Source: Streptomyces nymphaeiformis
GTDB lineage: Bacteria; Actinomycetota; Actinomycetes; Streptomycetales; Streptomycetaceae
Direction of reading: 5' to 3'
Length of the DNA stretch: 64,000 nt
Assembly: GCF_014203895.1 (NCBI RefSeq)
Contig: NZ_JACHJY010000001.1
Coordinates: 1,240,001-1,304,000 of the forward strand
Below the pieces are notes generated by a model. That model made no database searches. It saw only the letters and a list, made by a program, of their open reading frames with translations, and had not been told where the DNA came from. The position numbers and the translations under genes are program-made. Positions within the stretch are counted from its first letter, which is position 1; each line of letters starts with the position of its first letter. This document shows positions 34,639-42,523 of this stretch, in pieces.

Positions 34639-34657
34639 TGTCGCATGCGTGTCGCAT
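34639..34657 (-). promoter_or_regulatory. Direct repeat TGTCGCAT x2 upstream of aminotransferase
   Basis: TGTCGCAT occurs at 34639-34646 and 34650-34657, 11 bases (one turn) apart, 16-34 bases upstream of the GTG start. This may be a regulator binding site, possibly overlapping the promoter. No partner is identified. Confidence 0.3.
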
Positions 34658-34825
34658 ACATCGGTTCGGGCTCGTGCCAGCGTAAGTGCTCGCCCGGAGG
34701 GATCCCCCGTCACGGTGCTGTTCGGAACGTGTCACAGGGCTCGTACCACCGCTTCCCCCGGAGCCCCGGCGGTGGGATGTTTCGGGCCGGAGCGACCCCG
34801 ACCGGGGCCGCCGGGAGGAGACGGG

Positions 34826-35824
34826 GTGGACACCATGGCTCGGAGCACCGGGAGAAGCGGCAGAACCGGCGCGGGCGAGGGCGGCAGGGCGCGGCTCCGC
34901 CGGGCGGCCGTGGCCGCCGCGGCGCTCGCCGTCGCCGCGCCCCTGACCCTCGCCGCCTCCGCGGACGCGGGAGCGGCGGGGTCGGCGGAGACGGCGTGGG
35001 CGGCCGGGATGCGCTCGATCGTCTTCGCCCGCTACGACACGGCGGCGCCCATCGAGGACCTGTACACGATCTCCCCGCTCGGCGGCACGCCCGTCAAGCT
35101 CACCCACACCCCCACCGTCAGCGACGTGATGCCCAGCTGGTCCCCGGACCGCAAGCGGGTGGCGTTCCTCCGCTACGGCTCCGACGGCGCGATCGACGGC
35201 ATCTGGACCATGGCGATCACGGGCGGCGACCTGAAGCCCGTGCCCGGCACCCAGGGCGCCTCCGACCCGGCCTGGTCCCCGGACGGCACGCGGATCGCCT
35301 ACTCCAAGCCCGTCGGCGGCGAGCGCGAGATCTACGTGACCGACCTCGACGGCAGCCCGAACACCCGGCTCACCACCACCGCCGAGGACGAGCACCACCC
35401 GACGTGGTCCCCGGACGGCACCTCCCTCGCGTACAGCCGCGCGGACGCGTCCGGACACAGCCGGCTGATGCGGATCACGCTGTCCACCCTGGCCCAGACG
35501 CCGGTCACCCTGGCCGGCTCCCAGGACTGGACGCCCGACTGGTCGCGGAGCGACTGGATCGTCTTCAGCCGCGTGGACTCCACCGGCTTCGCCCACCTCT
35601 ACGCCGTCCGGCCCGACGGCGGCGGGACGCACCGCATCACCTCGGCCCGCGCCCACGACAAGAACCCCTCCTGGTCGCCCGACGGCAGGCGCCTCGTCTT
35701 CACCCGGGGCGGCACCGACGACGCGGACCCCGAGCACCTCTTCCTCGTACGCGCCGACGGCACCGGCCTCACCCAGCTCACCACGGCCGACTCGCACGAC
35801 CTGGAGGCCGACTGGCGCCCCTAG
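34826..35824 (+). CDS. Secreted TolB-like beta-propeller protein
   Basis: This 332-residue protein has an N-terminal signal peptide (RARLRRAAVAAAALAVAAPL ending near ASADAGA). At least five WD40/PD40 propeller blades follow with the repeated motif (P/S)xWSPDGxR(I/L)xFxR: PSWSPDRKRVAFLR, PAWSPDGTRIAYSK, PTWSPDGTSLAYSR, PDWSRSDWIVFSR and PSWSPDGRRLVFTR. It probably acts outside the membrane as a binding scaffold. GTG 34826 has GGAGGAG 5 bases upstream; ATG 34835 is in frame. The following amidohydrolase starts 33 bases downstream and is probably co-transcribed. Confidence 0.85.
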   Translation: MDTMARSTGRSGRTGAGEGGRARLRRAAVAAAALAVAAPLTLAASADAGAAGSAETAWAAGMRSIVFARYDTAAPIEDLYTISPLGGTPVKLTHTPTVSDVMPSWSPDRKRVAFLRYGSDGAIDGIWTMAITGGDLKPVPGTQGASDPAWSPDGTRIAYSKPVGGEREIYVTDLDGSPNTRLTTTAEDEHHPTWSPDGTSLAYSRADASGHSRLMRITLSTLAQTPVTLAGSQDWTPDWSRSDWIVFSRVDSTGFAHLYAVRPDGGGTHRITSARAHDKNPSWSPDGRRLVFTRGGTDDADPEHLFLVRADGTGLTQLTTADSHDLEADWRP

Positions 35825-35857
35825 AGCCCGTCCGGCGGCGGCTCGTAGAGTGCGGGT

Positions 35858-36943
35858 ATGAGCGATCACGAGGTGCTGCACGTGAAGGGGCGGGTGCTCG
35901 TCGGCCCGGAGGACGTACGCGACGAACTGTGGTGCGTCGACGGGCGGATCACCTTCGACCGGCCCGCCGCCGAGGCCGTCACCGTCGAGGGCTGGGTGCT
36001 CCCCGGACTCGTCGACGCCCACTGCCACGTCGGCCTCGACCGGCACGGCCCCGTCGACGAGGCCACCAGCGAGAAGCAGGCCCTCACCGACCGGGACGCC
36101 GGCACCCTGCTCATCCGGGACGCGGGCTCGCCCTCCGACACCCGCTGGATCGACGAGCGCGAGGACCTTCCGAAGATCGTCCGGGCCGGGCGGCACATCG
36201 CCCGCACCCGTCGCTACATCCGCAACTACGCGCACGAGATCGAGCCCGCCGACCTCGTCGCGTACGTCGGCCGCGAGGCCCGCCGCGGCGACGGCTGGGT
36301 CAAGCTCGTCGGCGACTGGATCGACCGCGAGGTCGGCGACCTCACCGCCTGCTGGCCGCGCGCCGAGGTCGAGGCGGCCATCGCGGAGGCGCACCGGCTC
36401 GGCGCCCGCGTCACCGCGCACTGCTTCGCCGAGGACTCGCTCCGGGACCTCGTCGAGGCCGGCATCGACTGCATCGAGCACGCGACCGGGCTCACCGAGG
36501 AGACGATCCCGCTCTTCGCCGAGCGCGGCGTCGCGATCGTCCCGACCCTCGTCAACATCGCGACCTTCCCGCACCTCGCCGACGGCGGGCAGGAGAAGTT
36601 CCCCCGCTGGTCGGCCCACATGCGCCGGCTCCACGAGCGGCGGTACGACACCGTCCGGGCCGCCTTCGACGCGGGCGTGCCCGTCTTCGTCGGCACCGAC
36701 GCGGGCGGCTCCCTCGCCCACGGCCTGGTCGCGGAGGAGGTCGAGGAGCTCACCAAGGCCGGCATCCCGCCGGTCGACGCGCTCGCCGCCACCGCCTGGG
36801 GAGCCAGGGCCTGGCTGGGCCGCCCGTCCCTGGAGGAGGGCGCCCCGGCCGACCTCGTCGTCTACGGCGAGGACCCGCGCGCGGACGTCCGCGTCCTGGC
36901 GGCGCCGCGGCGGGTCGTCGTCAACGGGCGGGTCGTGGGCTGA
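35858..36943 (+). CDS. Metal-dependent amidohydrolase (imidazolonepropionase/prolidase-like)
   Basis: This 361-residue amidohydrolase-superfamily protein has the N-terminal metal pair in LPGLVDAHCHVGLD, Lys in GWVKLVGDW (probable carboxylated bridging ligand), VTAHCFAED, CIEHATGLTEETIPL, and the final catalytic Asp in VFVGTDAGGSLAHG. It is of the broad imidazolonepropionase-like class; the substrate is unknown. It is closely downstream of the propeller protein. It has no signal peptide, so it acts in the cytoplasm. Confidence 0.9.
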   Translation: MSDHEVLHVKGRVLVGPEDVRDELWCVDGRITFDRPAAEAVTVEGWVLPGLVDAHCHVGLDRHGPVDEATSEKQALTDRDAGTLLIRDAGSPSDTRWIDEREDLPKIVRAGRHIARTRRYIRNYAHEIEPADLVAYVGREARRGDGWVKLVGDWIDREVGDLTACWPRAEVEAAIAEAHRLGARVTAHCFAEDSLRDLVEAGIDCIEHATGLTEETIPLFAERGVAIVPTLVNIATFPHLADGGQEKFPRWSAHMRRLHERRYDTVRAAFDAGVPVFVGTDAGGSLAHGLVAEEVEELTKAGIPPVDALAATAWGARAWLGRPSLEEGAPADLVVYGEDPRADVRVLAAPRRVVVNGRVVG

Positions 36944-37132
36944 GCGCCGGCCGACAGGCGGCGGAGGCGGCTCTCGCACGACCGGCGCCCGGCCCGGTGC
37001 GGGCCGGAGCCGGCCGGTCGCCGGCATCGGGCGGAGCGCCGGCCGGTCGTCGCATCGGGCCGAGTCCCGGCCGCCGTCAGCGGTACGGGGTCCTGCCACC
37101 GGCCGTCAGCCGCACCGGGCCGAGCCGGGCCG
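36944..37132. repeat. Degenerate repeats between convergent genes
   Basis: No gene is visible. The 13-base motif GCAYCGGGCSGAG occurs at 37024-37036, 37052-37064 and 37112-37124. CCGTCAGC occurs at 37074, 37103 and 37130, the last containing the stop codon of the minus-strand acylase-acetyltransferase gene. The region therefore looks like decayed copies of that gene's 3' end. Confidence 0.6.
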
Positions 37133-39874
37133 TCAGCGGCTCAGGAACGCCAGCCGGGCCCGCTTCTCCGGGATGAAGACCTCCGGGAGCACGACCTCCG
37201 GGAGCACGACCTCCGGGCCCAGCTCGAAACCGGCCCGCGTCATGCGGGCGAGCGCCTTCTCGTTGGCGGCGTCCGGCTCGATCACGATCCGGGTGTGGTC
37301 CGTCAGCGAGAAGTCGACGAGCGCGGTGAGCAGCCGGCCCGTGAAGCCGGGCTCGGGGGCGAGCCCCGGCGCGACGAACAGGTGCACGCCGATGTCGCCC
37401 GGAAGCGCCTCGTAGCACTCGCTCACCCGGTCCGCCGCCGGGTCGTACGTCTGGAAGAGCGCGACCGGCTCCCCGTCCCGGCTGACCAGGTAACCGTGGT
37501 GCGTGGTCAGCGAGTCGAGGTGCGCGTAGACCTCCCGGACCTGCTCGACGGTGGTGCCGACCATGCCCCAGAAGCGGGCCCTCTCCTCGTTCACCCAGCC
37601 GTGCAGGAGGTGCGCGTCGGCGTCGGGGTCGACGGGGCGGACCGTGACGGTTCCGAAGCCCTCGACGGTCTGGACGTGTACGGGGACGGTCATGCCCTGC
37701 TCCTTCTCGAGCTTCTGCCAGTCGGTGGTGACGGGGGCGAGCTCGCCCCGCAGCCACAGGGGGAGTTGGTCGCGGTGGTGCGGGTCGCCGGGAACTCCGG
37801 ACGCGCCGAACGGCACGATCCAGCGGCTCCGCTCCCGGTCGCCGAGGTCCCAGACGTACCGCGCGGCGGAGGCGCGGGCGCTGCGGTCGGTCCACCCGGG
37901 GACGCTGGACGTGGAGAGCACGCAGTCGTGGTCGCCGCCGAGCCCCGGCCACTGGCCGTCGTCGGGATCGGGCAGCGCCTGCCAGGGCGCGAGCCGGTGC
38001 GTCACGCCCCAGGCGGCGGGCGGCTCACCGGCGCCGACCTCGTCGAGCGCCTCGCGCACGATCCGGTCGACGTCCCCGGCGGGCACGGGCCCGGCCACGA
38101 GCAGCGTCTCCAGGGCGAAGGCGACACGCGGCCCGAGCGCGAGCCAGGGCTGGAAGAGCTCGGGGTACGGGGCGGGTTCGCGCAACGCCGCGAAGGCCTC
38201 GTGCCGGGCGAGCCGCCGCACGACGGCCCCGCGCACGGCCGCGTAGAGCCCGGCCCCGACGCTCTCGGCGTCCATCCGCCGATCCCAGTCGAGCAAGCGC
38301 GCCCGGACGGCGGAACCGGCCGGGGAGAGCGGGGCGGGCGGCTCGCCGACGGCGTCCACGGCACCGACGGTGTCCACGGCGTCCGCTCCGGCGACGGCGG
38401 CCCCGGTCGTCGTCGACACGCCCTCGCCGGCCGCCAGGCCCCCGCCCACGCGCCGTACCGCCGTCAGGAGCGCCGTCGCCGAGGGGTTCGCGGTGTCCCG
38501 GTGGATCGTGGTCGTCGTCTCCGGGGTCCAGGCCGTCGACGCGGCGAGCAGTTCGTCGATGCGGGCCGCGCGGTGCGGTGGGGCGAACTCGACGCCCAGG
38601 GGCGCGGCCAGGCCCCGGGCGTTGGCCATCACGGCGTGGCCGTGGACCTCGGCGCGGGGGAGCGGCGCCGGTGCGTCGGCCCAGGCGTGTGCCGGGTCCC
38701 AGGCGGGCACGACGCGCAGGGAGTTGGCCCGGTCCCGTACGGGCACGTGTCCGGCGACCCGGTGCAGGAGACCGCCCCGGGTGTCCGCGGCCTGGACGAC
38801 GTTCACCGGCTCGACCCAGCCGTCGAGCGCCGCGTCCACGTCGGCGACGGTCCGGGCGCGAAGGAGTGCGGGCAGCGCCCCGAAGCCGAGCTCCCCGGTG
38901 ACCCGCGGCGGGTGCCGCAGGGCGATCCCCTCCCACTCGGCGGAGCCGTCCTCGGGCGGCCCGCCGATGATCACCGGCCCCCGGGCCGTCTCGATCACCT
39001 CGGTCACCACCGGCTCCGCGCCCGCGACCTCGACGGTCTCCCGGTGTGCGGCCGCCGGGGCCCAGCCGTCCGGGCCGAGGGCCTCCACGGCGCCGTCGGG
39101 GCGCCGGCGCAGCCGTTCCCGGTAGAGGTCCTGGTAGTCCGCCATCGCGTTGGTGATCGCCCAGGCCACCGGCCCGGTGTGGCCGAAGTGGGCGAGCCCG
39201 GGGACGCCGGGCACGGCGAGGCCCACCACGTCGTACGCGGGGCAGGCGAGCCGGATCTGCTGGTAGACGCCCGGCGCCTCGATGAACCGGTGCGGGTCGC
39301 CGGCCACCAGGGCCGCCTCGCTCGCGGTCCGCTCGCCCGCGACGACCCAGCCGTTGGAGCCGGCGGTGCCGGGTCCGTCGGTCGCGAAGAGCTCCGTCCA
39401 CTCCTCGCCGAGCCGCCGGGCGACCTCGTCCCGCCACAGCTTGGTGGGGAAGCCGGCGAAGAGGATGTGGGTGGAGAGCCAGACGGCGAGCGGGGTCCAC
39501 GGCTCCCACCGGCCGGGCGCGAGGCCGGTGGACGTGAACTCGGGTGCGCGGCCGGCCCCTTCGGCGAGTCCGTCGTTGACCCCGTCCACGTACGCGCGTA
39601 CCCACGAGGCCGTGGTCGCGTCGGTCTCCGCGAGCCGGTCGAAGCAGCGGCGGGCGGTGTCGGCGAGCCGTGACCGCCGGACGAAGGCGTCCCAGCCGAG
39701 CTCGGCGGCGCCGAGGAAGGCGGCGGTGGTGCCCTGGGCCCGGTGCCGCTCGACCTCCAGCTGCCAGGCGCGGTCGCGGGCGGTGACCCGGCCCTGGGCG
39801 AAGGCGAGTTCCTCCGGGTCCGCGGCGCGCAGATGGGGGACGCCCCAGGCGTCCCGGTAGACCTCGATGCTCAC
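37133..39874 (-). CDS. Penicillin acylase-siderophore acetyltransferase fusion protein
   Basis: This 913-residue protein joins two domains in one frame. Residues 1 to about 720 are a penicillin-amidase-type Ntn hydrolase. The motif GSNGWVV supplies the nucleophile Ser173 exposed by autocleavage, and GDPHRFIEAPGVYQQI follows. Residues 728-913 are a GNAT domain like IucB/AlcB/DesC (GFGTVTVRPVDPDADAHLLH, NEERARFWGM, GDIGVHLFVAP, GRLLTALVDFSL, RIVIEPDAANEKAL), which acylates hydroxylamines in siderophore synthesis. There is no signal peptide. Met728 is preceded by AAGGAG at 6-base spacing, so the acetyltransferase could also be made alone. An iron box covers the promoter, indicating expression under iron starvation. 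A 5-residue repeat (VLPEV) lies near the C-terminus. Confidence 0.88.
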   Translation of the reverse strand: MSIEVYRDAWGVPHLRAADPEELAFAQGRVTARDRAWQLEVERHRAQGTTAAFLGAAELGWDAFVRRSRLADTARRCFDRLAETDATTASWVRAYVDGVNDGLAEGAGRAPEFTSTGLAPGRWEPWTPLAVWLSTHILFAGFPTKLWRDEVARRLGEEWTELFATDGPGTAGSNGWVVAGERTASEAALVAGDPHRFIEAPGVYQQIRLACPAYDVVGLAVPGVPGLAHFGHTGPVAWAITNAMADYQDLYRERLRRRPDGAVEALGPDGWAPAAAHRETVEVAGAEPVVTEVIETARGPVIIGGPPEDGSAEWEGIALRHPPRVTGELGFGALPALLRARTVADVDAALDGWVEPVNVVQAADTRGGLLHRVAGHVPVRDRANSLRVVPAWDPAHAWADAPAPLPRAEVHGHAVMANARGLAAPLGVEFAPPHRAARIDELLAASTAWTPETTTTIHRDTANPSATALLTAVRRVGGGLAAGEGVSTTTGAAVAGADAVDTVGAVDAVGEPPAPLSPAGSAVRARLLDWDRRMDAESVGAGLYAAVRGAVVRRLARHEAFAALREPAPYPELFQPWLALGPRVAFALETLLVAGPVPAGDVDRIVREALDEVGAGEPPAAWGVTHRLAPWQALPDPDDGQWPGLGGDHDCVLSTSSVPGWTDRSARASAARYVWDLGDRERSRWIVPFGASGVPGDPHHRDQLPLWLRGELAPVTTDWQKLEKEQGMTVPVHVQTVEGFGTVTVRPVDPDADAHLLHGWVNEERARFWGMVGTTVEQVREVYAHLDSLTTHHGYLVSRDGEPVALFQTYDPAADRVSECYEALPGDIGVHLFVAPGLAPEPGFTGRLLTALVDFSLTDHTRIVIEPDAANEKALARMTRAGFELGPEVVLPEVVLPEVFIPEKRARLAFLSR
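37178..37220. repeat. 15-bp in-frame tandem repeat inside fusion gene
   Basis: GACCTCCGGGAGCAC is repeated exactly at 37178-37192 and 37193-37207, with a partial third copy after it. It encodes the repeated VVLPE segment in the C-terminal tail of the acetyltransferase domain. The repeat length keeps the frame. Confidence 0.9.
37691..37703 (-). promoter_or_regulatory. Internal ribosome binding site and ATG of acetyltransferase domain
   Basis: On the minus strand AAGGAG stands 6 bases before an in-frame ATG (37693) at the exact domain boundary of the fusion protein. This is as good as any gene start in the window. It would give a separate 186-residue acetyltransferase, the usual size of stand-alone DesC/AlcB proteins. 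Confidence 0.5.
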
Positions 39875-39891
39875 GGAGACGGAGACCTTTC

Positions 39892-39919
39892 TTAGGTTAG
39901 GCTGGCCTAAATTAGCCTA
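39892..39919 (-). promoter_or_regulatory. Iron box (DmdR/IdeR operator)
   Basis: TTAGGTTAGGCTGGCCTAA at 39892-39910 matches the actinobacterial DtxR-family consensus TTAGGTTAGGCTNACCTAA at nearly every position. A second overlapping dyad, TTAGGC-TG-GCCTAA, lies at 39897-39910, and ATTAGCCTA continues to 39919. DmdR1/IdeR with Fe2+ would bind here and repress the fusion gene, whose ATG is 18 bases away. Confidence 0.85.
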
Positions 39920-40095
39920 CAGGGGTCCGGAGCCCGCCCTTCTCGCCAGGTTGACGATCCGTGACCCGGGAGCGGCGCGGCTCGTTCTCATCGCTCCCGC
40001 GCGCCCCGCGCGCCCGCCGCCGTACGAAACACGCGGGACGGCCGAGAACGGTTGTGCCGAAAAAAATCGAAAAAGAACACGGAAACCCCCCTTTG

Positions 40096-40130
40096 GAGTG
40101 AACTCACGCCAGGCGACTGTCAGTTCACTC
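40096..40130. promoter_or_regulatory. 9-bp inverted repeat upstream of sortase substrate gene
   Basis: GAGTGAACT (40096-40104) and AGTTCACTC (40122-40130) are exact reverse complements separated by 17 bases. The geometry suits a dimeric regulator contacting two successive turns. It lies about 110-140 bases upstream of the start codon. Confidence 0.4.
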
Positions 40131-40237
40131 TCCGTGCGTAAAGATTCCGGTGTCTCAAGTCGCCGAGGCCGCGCCGACCCACCGTCCCCGTGGTGAGCGG
40201 CCGGCGACGCCATGTCTCCTGTGGGGGTTCCACCATC

Positions 40238-41224
40238 TTGAACAGCAACACCTTCCGCCTGCCCGTACGCCGTTCCGCCGCCGCCGCGACCGTCGCCGCC
40301 CTGGCCGTCGGACCCGTGCTCCTCGCGGCCCCCGCGGCGCACGCCACGGACGGCGAAGGGCGCTCCACCGCCGTCGTGCTGCGGGCCGGACTCGACGTCT
40401 CGCTCCTCGGCAAGACCGTGAACGTGCCGGTGCGGGCCTCCCTCAACGAGGTCGAGGCGCCGGAGAGCGAGAACGAGACCGCGCTCTCCGTGAAGGTGCA
40501 GGGAGCCGAGGGCGGGGAGCCGATCGACCTCCTCAAGGCCGACGTCGCCACCGCCGACGCCACCGTGAACGAGAAGAAGGCCGAGGGGCACGTCAACCTG
40601 GTCAAGGCCCGGGTCCACGTCCCCGGCATTCCGCTGCTCTCCCTCATCGAGGTCGAGAAGGTCACCTCCAAGGCCCTGTGCGAGGTGGGCAGGAAGCCGG
40701 TCGCCGAGTCCAACGTCCTCGGCCACGTGACCGTGTTCGGCAAGAAGACCACCCTGTCCGCGGGCGGCCGGACCCAGGTCGGCGTGCCGGGCGTCGGCAA
40801 AGTCACCCTGGACCTCTCCCGTACCTCCACGACCTCCCGCACCGCCGCCGCCACGGCCCTCGAACTCAAGGTGGAGGTCGACCCGCTGAAGCTCGGCGTC
40901 GCCGAGGTCAACGGCACGGTGACCCTCGCCGAGGCCACCTGCGAGACGCCCAAGGGCGCGGCCCCGACCGAGAAGCCCACCGGGCAGCCGACCGAGCAGC
41001 CCACCCACCGGCCGAGCGAGCAGCCCTCGCAGCAGCCCTCGGCCCGGCCGAGCGACGCCGGCGGCATCAAGACCGACAACGGCGGCACCACGCCCACCGA
41101 GAACCTCGCCGAGACCGGCGGCAGCTCCACCACCCCGTACATCGCGGCCGGAGCGCTCGCCCTCCTCGTCGCCGGCGGCGGCGCCCTCGTGGTGACCCGC
41201 TCGCGCGCCCGCAACCGCGGCTGA
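40238..41224 (+). CDS. Secreted LAETG cell-wall protein (sortase E substrate)
   Basis: This protein of about 328 residues has a signal peptide (RRSAAAATVAALAVGPVLLA ending AAHA) and a predicted beta-rich secreted domain with two cysteines. A Pro/Thr/Gln-rich wall-spanning stretch (TEKPTGQPTEQPTHRPSEQP) follows, and the C-terminal sorting signal is LAETGG plus hydrophobic helix (AAGALALLVAGGGALVV) and basic tail RSRARNRG. LAxTG is the motif recognised by Streptomyces class E sortases. TTG 40238 puts the signal peptide at the N-terminus; GTG 40190 would add a poor leader. A protein of this kind next to cobalamin genes also occurs in S. coelicolor (SCO1860, from memory). Confidence 0.87.
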   Translation: MNSNTFRLPVRRSAAAATVAALAVGPVLLAAPAAHATDGEGRSTAVVLRAGLDVSLLGKTVNVPVRASLNEVEAPESENETALSVKVQGAEGGEPIDLLKADVATADATVNEKKAEGHVNLVKARVHVPGIPLLSLIEVEKVTSKALCEVGRKPVAESNVLGHVTVFGKKTTLSAGGRTQVGVPGVGKVTLDLSRTSTTSRTAAATALELKVEVDPLKLGVAEVNGTVTLAEATCETPKGAAPTEKPTGQPTEQPTHRPSEQPSQQPSARPSDAGGIKTDNGGTTPTENLAETGGSSTTPYIAAGALALLVAGGGALVVTRSRARNRG

Positions 41225-41266
41225 CGGCCCGAGGGGGAAGCGCCGGGGGGCGCCGGGAGGGAGCGA

Positions 41267-41311
41267 GGGTCCGGGGAGGGCGGTGGTGACGACACCGCCC
41301 TCCCCGGACCC
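41267..41311. terminator. Strong bidirectional hairpin terminator
   Basis: A perfect 19-bp stem (41267-41285 with 41293-41311) and a 7-base loop lie between the convergent sortase-substrate and cobC genes. No T-run follows. Confidence 0.8.
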
Positions 41312-41344
41312 TTCCACGTGGGTGCGCGGCTCAGCGCCGCACGG

Positions 41345-42403
41345 TCAGCCGCAGATCAGCAGCGCCTGGTCGAGCGCCTGCAGGAAACGGTTCGTCGTCG
41401 CCCGGTCCCGGACCGCGATCCGCAGCCAGTTCCGGTCGAGCCCCGGGAACGTGTCGCCCCGGCGGGCCGCGAACCCGAGCGACCGCAGCCGCTCCCGCAC
41501 CACGTCGGCGCCGTCGATCCGCAGCAGCACGAAGGGGCCCTCCGCCCCCGCCACCGTCCGGACCTCGTCGAACTCCGCGAGCCCGGCGAGCAGGTGCGTC
41601 CGCTCCACCCCGATCCGGTGCGCCGCGTGCTCCGCCTCCGCGAGCGCCGCCCGCGACATGCACGCCTCCGCCGCCACCAGGGCCGGCGTCGACACCGGCC
41701 ACAACGGCTGCGTCCGTTCGAGGGCCGCGATCGTCTCCGGCTCGGCCAGGACGTACCCGATCCGCAGCCCGGCGAGCCCCCACGTCTTGGTGAGGCTGCG
41801 CAGCACCACGAGCCCCGGCACGTCCGTCCGCCCGGCCAGCGACTCCCGCTCGCCCGGCACCGCGTCCATGAACGCCTCGTCCACCACCAGGATCCGCCCC
41901 GGACGGGCGAGCGCCGCGATCGAGGCGGCCGGATGCAGCACGGACGTCGGGTTCGTCGGGTTCCCGATCACCACCAGGTCCGCGTCCTCCGGAACGGCCG
42001 CCGGATCCAGCCGGAAGCCGTCCTCCTCGCGCAGCAGCACCCGGCCCACCTCGTGCCCGGCGTCCCGCAGCGCCGCCTCCGGCTCGGTGAACTGCGGATG
42101 CACCACCACCGGCCGCCGCACCGGCAGGGCCCGCGCGAGCAGCACGAAGGCCTCCGCCGCGCCGGCCGTCAGGAGCACCCGGTTCGACGTCAGGTCGTGC
42201 CGCTCGGCGACCGCGGCCCGCGCGGCCCGCCCGTCGGGGTAGGCGGCGAGACCGGTCAGCGAGTCGGCGATCCGCTTCCGCAGCCAGTCCGGCGGGGTGT
42301 TCGTCCGGACGTTGACCGCCAGGTCGATGAGCTTCTCGTCCCGGACCTCGGCGTCACCGTGGTGGCGCAGGTCGTGGGCGTCGGTGTGCGTGTGCGTGTC
42401 CAT
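41345..42403 (-). CDS. cobC: CobC-like PLP-dependent aminotransferase (threonine-phosphate decarboxylase family)
   Basis: This 352-residue class I/II aminotransferase-fold protein has LTAGAAEAFVLLARALPVRR, VIGNPTNPTSVLHPAA, LVVDEAFMDAVPGE (cofactor Asp), LRSLTKTWGLAGLRIGYVLA with the Schiff-base Lys, and NWLRIAVRD (carboxylate Arg). It matches the actinobacterial Rv2231c/CobC type, which makes the aminopropanol phosphate arm for CobD to attach. ATG 42403 fits the family N-terminus but has no good ribosome binding site. The frame is open upstream into a CobE-like domain, so a fusion protein is possible. Confidence 0.9.
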   Translation of the reverse strand: MDTHTHTDAHDLRHHGDAEVRDEKLIDLAVNVRTNTPPDWLRKRIADSLTGLAAYPDGRAARAAVAERHDLTSNRVLLTAGAAEAFVLLARALPVRRPVVVHPQFTEPEAALRDAGHEVGRVLLREEDGFRLDPAAVPEDADLVVIGNPTNPTSVLHPAASIAALARPGRILVVDEAFMDAVPGERESLAGRTDVPGLVVLRSLTKTWGLAGLRIGYVLAEPETIAALERTQPLWPVSTPALVAAEACMSRAALAEAEHAAHRIGVERTHLLAGLAEFDEVRTVAGAEGPFVLLRIDGADVVRERLRSLGFAARRGDTFPGLDRNWLRIAVRDRATTNRFLQALDQALLICG

Positions 42404-42523
42404 GGCCGCCGTCGTGTGGGGGGTGGGGATGGTGGGGGGTGAGCCAGGCTCGCCAGCGATGTACCCGTGAGTCAAGGGCAACAACCGTGCGACGGACGTC
42501 ACTTGGTTCGAACGAAACGGGGC

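Larger units (their letters stand above)
39875..40237. other. Divergent regulatory region between fusion gene and sortase substrate gene
   Basis: This 363-base region has no gene. It holds the iron box (39892-39910) near the fusion gene and a 9-bp dyad (40096-40130) nearer the sortase-substrate gene. An A-rich patch at 40040-40080 is unusual for this genome and may help promoter opening. Confidence 0.7.

Noticed and set aside
33425..37099. A 1224-codon minus-strand open frame
   Set aside because: It overlaps four well-supported genes in other frames or strands and contains no recognisable domain.
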